Below, one piece after another: positions 49,708 to 64,000 of a stretch of 64,000 nt of DNA; position 1 is the stretch's first letter; every line of letters begins with the position of its first letter. The stretch is from Nemopilema nomurai (lineage: Eukaryota; Cnidaria; Scyphozoa; Rhizostomeae; Rhizostomatidae): positions 620,001-684,000 of the forward strand of contig ML133461.1 in the NCBI GenBank assembly GCA_003864495.1. Reading direction: 5' to 3'. The notes beneath the pieces were generated by a model. The model was given only the letters and a program-made list of their open reading frames with translations, had not been told where the DNA came from and ran no database searches. The position numbers were made by a program, and so were the translations under genes.

Positions 49708-52700
49708 CTATAAGTCCTTTTTGCCATGGAATAGCAAGAATAAAGCCAGGGGTACGTTAATGAGAACACCCGTGATACCGAAGATAATGAATCCGAAGTA
49801 AGTGAACAAATAGCCACCGATTGTGGGTGAAATCGAGCGAATCAGGGAGTGCGTTGCCATCGACAGACCTGCAAATTAGAACAGCGCGTGAGATCATGTC
49901 AAAACACAGTACTCGCAAGGCTTTGCCAAACATAATTAAAAAATATTAGACTCGTTATTGGAAGGAGTTACTCTGTTTTGCTTTGTAAAATTAGCCTCTG
50001 CATTAAGCTAAAAACACATACACGGGTCATTTAATCTTCAAGGGTTTTACCCCACTTCGCATGCTCACCGCTCCACCTTTTTGCCCCAAGGGGCCATCAA
50101 GTGGTCATTGTGTCAATCACTAATATCATTGTGTCAATCACTAATATCTCTTGGGCTGGACCAAAATTTTGGTGCGCGTTCGTGAGTTTTTGCTTATTAA
50201 GTATCCAGATAACTTTCCAAAATAAAAATAGATTCCAAAAAGGAAAAAGTAGATATCTGACACGAAAAATAATACGAAGAAGAAACTCTTCGTCCACTAA
50301 ATGTGCATTGTTTAAACATCAGAGAGCACTGCCTTTTCCGAAAAGGAAGGCAAATATTGATAACTTCATTAGATTCCTTCCTTGTGCAGGATGTTAGCTC
50401 AGGTCTCAGTCTAGAATTCGTGATTCAATATTTCGATGTATTCAGGGGCAATTCTACCCCGAGAAAACTAGGGGGAGGTCATCACAAATAATCCTAGGAT
50501 AGTAGTGTACGGACTCACTATAATTATGAAATAACGCCTTACTTTAAGATGATCAAATCTTCCTGTTTGAAAAAGCTTGAAGAGGGGAATTAATGCATTC
50601 GGCAGTTTCGAGAGAATGTCTGAGCATTTCATTCCAAAAGCTACGTATAAAGCACCTTGGCGGAAGCACTAACCAATAACCAAAAATCGTCTTAGAAAAG
50701 TGAGGGGGCAAAGGGGCTGACAAAAATTCTGGGGGGGGGCAAGAACCCTTAGACCCCCTTGATAAACCCCACTGGATGTATCATCGCTTTGAAATAGTGG
50801 TAAAGGCTTCTCCCTAAAGATTTATTCAACTATTATGCTAGAAAGAGTTGCAAAAACTTTTTGTGCTTCATTACAAAAGCAGGTATAAATAATAGTACAC
50901 TCAACGTTTTTGGACGCGGAGGTCAAAAACTTTACCGTTGAAACACAACTTGTCTATCAAAGGCACAGACCATTGCAAAAATGATATTACGCCGCCTTAG
51001 GTATGTTTAACAAAAAAAGCACGTTGTTTTGAAACGGGCCTAAGCTCCATATTTTCCTCTCTCTATCTATATCTATCTTGGCTCACCTATTGCCGTCCCA
51101 GTATCATGTCCCGGCACTATTTTGGTAATACTGCTCGTGATAATTACTTGAAGTATTGAGCCTCCGGTGACCAGTGGAATCAAAGCCAAGCAAAATGTGT
51201 AGATATCATTAACTAATATCTAAAAAAGAAAGATAAACAAAATTTAATAGTTAACTATGGAAAGACTGTACAACAAAATTTCTAGTTTCTCTCCTCTTCT
51301 TATACTCATTTTAAAGTATATTTTCTCGTTAGTGAATTATTGTTAAAACTGTACTTTTTTCATTTTAATGTCAAAGAGTGCCTATTATGAAGTTTGTGCA
51401 TATCTTTCAAACGTGACAAATACACACACAAGGTATATAAAAATACACAGTTTTACAGTAGCAAAAGCAAAGTACTAATTAAAGTAAGAGAAGACTGCTA
51501 AAAACCATAGAGTGGCAGTACAATAAGAAATAATAGCCAAGAAAACAGATTTGTACAAGCGTGGTCGAAAGCAAATCTATCATACTCTATCAAATCTAAG
51601 GTCAGGTATTTCTTTTGAAGCATTTGGAAGTGCAGAGACTCAGACGTTATGTTTGACCAAACTGGTCGGGACTTCATTGTTCTTTGGGTAAATAGTTATA
51701 AACAGGATTCATTTCTTAATCTAAAACACTACCATTCCATTACATCTGCTTTTTCAGCACATCCTTAATTCACTTCAGAGCTAAAACCAGAAATTGAGAT
51801 ATCTTCGAAGCAAAATGCAATGTTCTTGTTAATAAAGAAGGGGTAGAAGGCCCTACCAGCATAAGATAAGCAAAAGCCACCAAGAATATGGAGCAATTGA
51901 GCAGCACCGTGTCTTTGTATCGCTTCGTTAACAGCCCAACGCCGACCCCCTGGATCACCTACAATGGGCACAAATTCACGTGAGTAGGTATCGGGGACTT
52001 GATTGGTGGATTAGCAGAAATACGCCAAAGACTACTAACAGGATAAGCATAACAGATCGGATCGAACTGCCAATATCTAGTGACTGGAAACGTCTTATTC
52101 TCATTCTGCAACAAATAGGACGATCAATCAGTTGCCTTAAGATCCGTGTGACATCACGAATTACTACGGTCCTGTGTTTATGGCTTTAAAACTTAAAATC
52201 CATGGCAGCAAGCTTTTTGGGCTCTTAGATTGTCAAATGATATAAGCATGACTTCCATCTTGAGGCTTGACACATGACGCATGTCACTTTGAAATGCAAG
52301 TTCATAACTGGAACAAAAGATTATTGCCGAAATATTAACGCTTTCACTGGTTGGAATTCGTTCTCTTTTAACTGTCATCGTATGTTGTTACAACAGTGCA
52401 CGTTTTTAGGCCTCAGTGAAAATAGTTGGCACATTGGCTAAGAAATCCAGTCACAAACAAACGTATATTAAAGGGAATTGAAGCATATTTAAGTGGCTCC
52501 GAGCTAGCAAGCTCGAACTGTCAATCAAACATCAACCAATCACAAGTACCCATCTACCATTTCACGTGCTCACTTCCACTGTAGATTGCACGCGATTTGC
52601 CTTTGAATCTACTTCACGTGCACAGTTACAATGTGACTAAACTGCGCAGGTTCTGTACTATCTATTTTTAGAAAGTGCTTGATCTATGCTTCTATTCCCT

Positions 52701-55700
52701 TTAAGCGTGAATGTTAAAGCCCTTCACCCAAGGCACTGTACTCCCTGTTAAGCATACTAGGGCGTTACAAGGCAGGAGCATCTACTCACAATTCCCAATA
52801 TCCCGACGTAAGATAAAACGAATCCGTTTTCTCGTGGCCCCAGCTTGAAGTATTCCATAGCGACTATCGAAAACATGGACTGGAAAATGCCGAATGGCAC
52901 TCCGCAGATGCATTTGATTGCAAGGAGGTATCCTACACTAGGGATACTTAGGATTCGCAAAATTCTCTTGACGTTAAAGATGGATGAATCTTCCTTTGCT
53001 TCATCTGAAAGAAAAACAAAAGCGTCAACAGTGCAGAAAGTTAATTAGAAGAAAGCTGAAGAGGAGATGATTTGATTCAGTTACAACAGTCAACTTGTGC
53101 ATCACAAGAAAACGCGAGACACTAATGCAAAGTTAGGCAATTTTTCATCAAAGAATAGGGCATTCATCAAACGAAACGCTTTTGCTTGAAGCTCATTGTG
53201 GAAACAGAAGAAGTAAAATAATCCTCCGACAATTCTGCTGCGCAGAAATACGGCATTTTAGGAGTAGTAGAACAAAATAATGGCATCGGGGGTCAGCCAG
53301 GGAGGACACCCGAAACAAAGTAAGGGGTATTCATGGAAATAAGTTGGAAACCAGGAATGGGCAATATCAGATAAAGGGGAAGGGGGTGATATACCCTCTA
53401 TAAATAATATGTAAGTTACGGTAAGTTTTCTTGTTCTGTTATTTTTATGATATATGACCATGTGTGCATATATACTAAAAGAAATGACAACCTTTTCCCG
53501 TCTTTTCCTCAGCGTTCTTTAAAAGAGTTTTCGTATTTCTTGGAATTAGCGCAATGACCAGGAGGACGCTGAGCAGCGACCCCAGGGCTGCGGTGGCTGC
53601 GGCTGCCTGCTCACTGGCTGCTGAGGTTATGAGACCCCCCAAGAACGGGCCAACAATCATCCCTATTCCATAGGAAATACCCAGTTTGCCAAGGGCAGCT
53701 GCTCTTTCTGAAGGAGAAGACGGTGGTCTACAAATATTGCTAGCTTGGTTGCTATAGAAACATCCATAGTTCTCGCAGAAGTGATAACGAGGCAGTGAAT
53801 TGCGTCAATTGCAAATGTTGTAAACCTAGATCTCGTTTATTCTTTCCAACAAACACTAAGTATAAAAGCATCTTGAATTCCTTTTTATAAATAAAATCAA
53901 GATAGGTAAATAGACTTGAAGTTTATTCTTAGGGAAATTAATTTTCATTGACAACAACAACAACAATTTCCAAACTGTTTCTTACACTGGGCACTCAAGT
54001 TTCACTAAATAGCATTAGTATTTTGAGTCAAGAAGTTTTTGTTACAGTCATTGAAAACTTAGAGCCTTTTCAAGGTCAAAATATATATAGCAAATAATAG
54101 TTTGGAAAATCAATGAAATATAAGGAAGGCAATAAAAAGATGGCTGACTTGAAATAAACAAGTTTAATACTATCAGAAAAGTCCATAACACAATAGATTT
54201 GCCATCAAATGAATGCAGATATTCTATGCATACCTTCGTGGGTACTCACATCAGTTATAACCATCTGTGACCCTGTCAGAAGAAAAATATATAAAATAAA
54301 AACAAATTATAAAGCATATAATATGCCAAGGACTGGCAGCACTTGAGCAAATGGCACACAAGAAGGGGAAAGAAAACTCTGAGATATTATTATAATTTTC
54401 ATTGAAACTAGAGTGCTGAGTGGGAGAAAAAGATTTGTGTTTAGATGTCATTTTTACAAAGGCCTAGTTACTCTCATAGAGGGGCTAAGTAGCTGTCAAA
54501 ATAGATACATACAGTTCAACAAAAAAGCAAATAGCCTCAAACATTTATCATTACAGGACAGATGTAAATAAGAAACACAGGAATCCTGTTCATAATTTGA
54601 TTAATTAATCTTGAATTCATTTTTATAACACAGAAATTTTTTTGGAAATATTTTGGTGCAACTTTGATGTTCCAAAAAATGTTACGCCAAACTGCAGACA
54701 CTTTGTGCATTTGATGCATTGAGACTTTGAGGTGGTTGTTTATCAAAGATAGCTTTAGAAAATGACTTTTCACTTTTCTAGCTCATGTCATTTTTTATGT
54801 TTGCATAATCTGAAGTGTGTCATTTTAAAGTGGCTTAAGTATGCAACAATTACCTTTCTGCCTTTTGTACTATTTTGACATTCTGCAGTACAAAACATGA
54901 GCTTACCTTGCATGCTGTGCATTCCTACTGATGGGATTCTGGACAGGAACAACAGGGGAATTGAATTGGCTACAGCAAGCAAGGAGTAGGCCATTGACGA
55001 GGCAATGAAAGCTAGTAACAGAGCTGCCTTGCCTCCAAATATGTCACCAAATCTTCCATAAAAAGGCCCACCACAAAGCTGAACAACAGCAAATGTTGTT
55101 TGTAAATAACCAAAGACCACTGGATCCACACCAAGTTTCTTTGTCAAATACTAGGCAAAGAGAGAGGCTCTTTATGAATTTTGAGATACATGCAAAGGCA
55201 AGGGTATTCACTGGCCAAATGCGAACTGGTAATAAACTTATACAAGTCAATAGATTCTAACTTAGCTCTCTGTATCTACATATACGAGGAGCCCAGATGT
55301 AAAGATGAATTTGGTGCCATTCATGATAGCTCCTTTTTCCTTTTCGTGTTTAATTTAGTAATAAAGTCATATGTTTCTCTGCAAATTAAGCTAATTATAT
55401 CTAGTATGCTTGCTACATTCTGCAAAATCTACATGCTGGTATTTGGCATGCCACACCTTCTTCCAAAGCTTACTGTACGTTCTTGCTGTTTTCAAGTATC
55501 GTAAATTATAGAAATATATTCGATTTTATGATTGGAAAAAAATTTTCGAAGAAGATTTGTCTTCTTTGCCTCAAAGAAGATCATATTATTTCAAACAGCC
55601 ATTGTATAAGCGAAGATCATTTGTTTTCAATGTTTAGCAAACCGGGAGCCTTTGACAAAAGATCGACACTTCTGATAAGGCAACTCACTGGCATCACACC

Positions 55701-55949
55701 TATTTGAATCCAGAAACAAGTTGCATAAAGTGCAACGTTTAAATGCGTTGCCACAGTGGTCCTCATCTTTGGTTTGCAACACTTTTCCAAGGGGTTGTCT
55801 TTCGCACTATCATCAACATCCGTTGCCTCTTGCAGCAGGCTCTCCTCCTCAGCCTTGCTGCCTCCCTGCCCTGAAACAACGTCTTTTTCGTTGCCCTCGT
55901 TTAAGGCCTGATCATTTCTGTCTGCAGATCTTTGCATTCTCCGCATCAT
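49708..55949 (-). CDS. SLC22A18: SLC22A18-like major facilitator transporter (8 exons)
   Basis: Exons in transcript order: 55689-55949, 54907-55150, 54234-54272, 53492-53707, 52790-53004, 51857-51958, 51087-51219, 49708-49868; all GT..AG and all in phase, giving 456 residues. The protein is a polyspecific MFS carrier of the SLC22A18 (TETRAN/ORCTL2) type, with substrate unknown. Diagnostic matches include YLTKKLG..FGYLQTTF followed by LCGGPFYGRFGD (the MFS loop 2-3 motif), SQMVITDVSTHEERAAALGKLG, FGIFQSMFSIVAMEYF, HDTGTAIG and SPTIGGYLF. The first 65 residues form an acidic, hydrophilic extension not expected from the shorter human protein (about 424 residues). The C-terminus is HGKKDL, a dilysine KKXX ER-retrieval form. 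It is divergent from the kinase gene at 57860, 1.9 kb away. Confidence 0.93.
50105..50146. repeat. 21-base tandem duplication
   Basis: Two identical adjacent copies of a 21-base unit beginning TCATTGTGTCAATCACTAAT, within the last intron of the SLC22A18-like gene. Confidence 0.9.
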
Positions 55950-56274
55950 GAATTAATTGTTGTTAAGTTTTTTACCAGTACATGCACACGTATACTCTCT
56001 TTCCAGCTATTTGCAGCTTTTCGTTGAATTGAATTCAATTCTATTCAATTCACAACAAGGACCAGTTGTTCCCAGACTGCGGGGGAATTCCCAGGGCAGG
56101 ACATGCACTGAAAAATGCATTTTCAGATGCATCCTGGAATTTCTACAAGCCTGTCCTATGTACGTAAAAAGACTGATTATAAGAATAAAAAGACACTTCA
56201 AGCAGTAAAAATATCATTGACATTGTTTATGAATAATTATTGCGACAATTCTTCTAAAATGTTCTTCTGTTTAC

Positions 56275-56550
56275 TGTACAATCTCTGCCAAAAGTAGTTG
56301 GAACACCGTGAGATTTTTTGATTTTGCGACCCCCGTTCTATCTCCGTCTCTCCTTGGTAGCTGCAACCCCCTTGCCCCCTTAAACAATGTTGCATTTTTA
56401 GGGGAAGGCCATAGGTACATGAGAATAGTTTTGTTTTTAGGATTATTCACTTTTGCGCTACACAACATTGTTTGCGGGGAGGGGATTTGGCAACTTGCGC
56501 GATGCGTGAATTAGAGCAAGTGTTCCAAGACTTTTGGCAGAGATTGTACA
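56275..56550. mobile_element. Foldback MITE, intact copy
   Basis: A 276-base element with terminal inverted repeats of about 31-32 bases: TGTACAATCTCTGCC then AAAAGT, continuing to TTGGAACAC, at both ends. Pairing resumes further in (CCCCCTTAAACAATGTTG on the left against CAACATTGTTTGCGGGG on the right), so the element can fold into a long hairpin. If the true ends are CAATCTCTG, the flanking TA would be the target duplication, as for Tc1/mariner-type MITEs. A second, broken copy in inverse orientation lies at 44786-45130. Confidence 0.8.
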
Positions 56551-57794
56551 TACAAATTTTCGTCATAATACTCCATGCAATTACAGATTTTATAAATGCT
56601 ACAAGAAAAGTAAAGTAGTTCTTCAAGCAGTTAATGTGTGTAGACACGGGAGTGTCAATTTGAAAATTATAGAAAATTGCCAAAACGATTCTTGGATAAC
56701 TTTGTAGAAAGCAATAAAGCACAAAGTTTGAATGCTTCTGGAAAATCGTTCGTTCGGGGTGTAAAGAACATGATTGACTCTAAGTTACTGCCTTGCGTTG
56801 TACACTTAAATTTATGGTCAAGCGATTGTGAAAACAATGGAGCGTAAAGTCTTTAAACAACAAGGTTTTCAAGATCAGATGAAGATAGGTCACACTGGAC
56901 CCTCGATGAACACCCCCACTCCTGTGGGCTAATATGATGTATATGCATAATGCAACGAAACAACCACGCAAGGTGCCATTTTCACAAGTTGATATATCTC
57001 GCTGTGAGACCAACATTTATCGAAATCATGCACCTGTTTTTGATTAAAACGAGAGTGGCAATTGGCAGAAGAATAATTCACTTTTCTCTCTTTCTGTTAA
57101 GCAAACACTAAAACTAAAAATCGTCTTTTGTTTGAGTCCCTGAACAAACATTCTGTCTGTCTTTCCCTTTTAGGAGGAAAATTATTACGGGGCGGGAGTG
57201 ACACAGCAAATGTTGGCAACCCATTGTAACAGAAAAAAATCAGAATATAAACCAAGCCCAAGTGGGCCTCGAAATGATCTTGCACTTACAGGTTTATTTT
57301 GTCGAATTCAAAATTACATCGTTGCCTGGCAAAAGGGTTATGGTACTTTTTAAGGTAGTTCCAGTTTGAAATTCGACCCATTTTTATGGGACAAATGCAA
57401 ACTCTATGGCCTAGATCTGGGCTGCATTAGCACTTACTAGCCAACCATATTTTGCACTGTTTGTTCAGTAAACAGGCCCTTGCTATCACCGAAACAGCTG
57501 AAGTTTTTAAGAGAATTGCGAAATTGGATCAAGATGGCTTTACAACATTCAAAGCTTGAAATTTGATATGGACAGATTTCTCTGCGCCGAAGGAGCTTTG
57601 AAAATTTATGGCCCCAAGCTAACGAGGTTGCAGAAGAGATTCGGGAATTCACAACTTAATTTCGCATTTCAGAGCACAAAAATAGTTCATCAAAGCATAT
57701 TCTAAAGTGGATCATATCGTTGAAAAAGAGTGTTAACGTAGCACCAATGCAAACAATTTGATTTTAGTAAAGTGCAGCGCCAACCCGACTACAA

Positions 57795-57800
57795 CGGAAG
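57795..57800 (+). promoter_or_regulatory. ETS-like site near the kinase start
   Basis: CGGAAG within ACAACGGAAGCGGCGGAGG, 60 bases before the kinase ATG. ETS sites are common in TATA-less animal promoters, but the motif is short and this one may lie in the 5' UTR. Confidence 0.25.
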
Positions 57801-57859
57801 CGGCGGAGGCTGGTTCAAGCTAGGCCATTCTCAGTTCTTCACCCAACCATATTGCAATC

Positions 57860-64000
<6,141 letters not shown>

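Larger units (their letters stand above)
55950..57859. other. Divergent promoter region between SLC22A18-like and AAK1-like genes
   Basis: A 1.9-kb region between two genes read in opposite directions. It holds a foldback MITE (56275-56550) and, nearest the kinase, a relatively GC-rich stretch (57775-57815) with an ETS-like site. No coding sequence is supported. Promoters for both genes must lie here, but start sites cannot be placed. Confidence 0.6.

Noticed and set aside
55681..55688. Alternative donor GTGTGA a few codons earlier for SLC22A18 exon 1
   Set aside because: It would lose the GVMP segment and break the phase to YLTKKLG; the GTGAGT donor keeps phase and matches the family.

Overview
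This is an AT-rich nuclear window from an animal. Its genes are split by spliceosomal introns with GT..AG ends, apart from two voltage-gated potassium channel genes whose coding regions are single exons. Intronless Shaker-type channel genes, an SF1 gene with many small exons, tRNA-derived SINE-like sequence and short foldback/hAT-like elements together suggest a non-bilaterian invertebrate, most likely a cnidarian. The species cannot be fixed from the sequence alone.

Layout: (1) 588-11915, minus strand: a 16-exon splicing factor 1 (SF1/branchpoint-binding protein) gene. I joined its exons by splice sites and phase into a 763-residue protein, which requires one base missing from exon 4. (2) 12.0-27.0 kb: a gene desert with simple repeats, a poly-G tract and one unassigned ORF. 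(3) 27015-28409 (+) and 33644-35473 (-): two convergent, single-exon Shaker/Kv1-like channels. One looks like a normal voltage-gated subunit; the other has a strongly altered voltage sensor. A tRNA-like SINE lies between them. (4) 35.5-46.1 kb: intergenic, with a cluster of small inverted-repeat elements at 42.5-45.5 kb, including a nested insertion. (5) 46123-48292 (+): a two-exon gene for a PH-PDZ adaptor with a C-terminal tail full of phosphotyrosine motifs. (6) 49708-55949, minus: an eight-exon SLC22A18-type major facilitator transporter ending in a dilysine ER-retrieval motif. (7) 57860 to the right edge (+): the first eleven exons of an AAK1/BIKE-type Numb-associated kinase, with DYG in place of DFG. 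SLC22A18 and the kinase are divergent, and a foldback MITE lies between them.

The genes do not form one pathway; this is an ordinary eukaryotic neighbourhood of housekeeping and signalling genes. The most interesting items are the PH-PDZ-phosphotyrosine adaptor, which carries a PIP3-type PH signature together with a PI3K-recruiting YxxM; the divergent Kv subunit; the FUS-like low-complexity N-terminus and double zinc knuckle of SF1; and the frame break in SF1 exon 4. I found no CRISPR array, rRNA, complete tRNA or viral gene.
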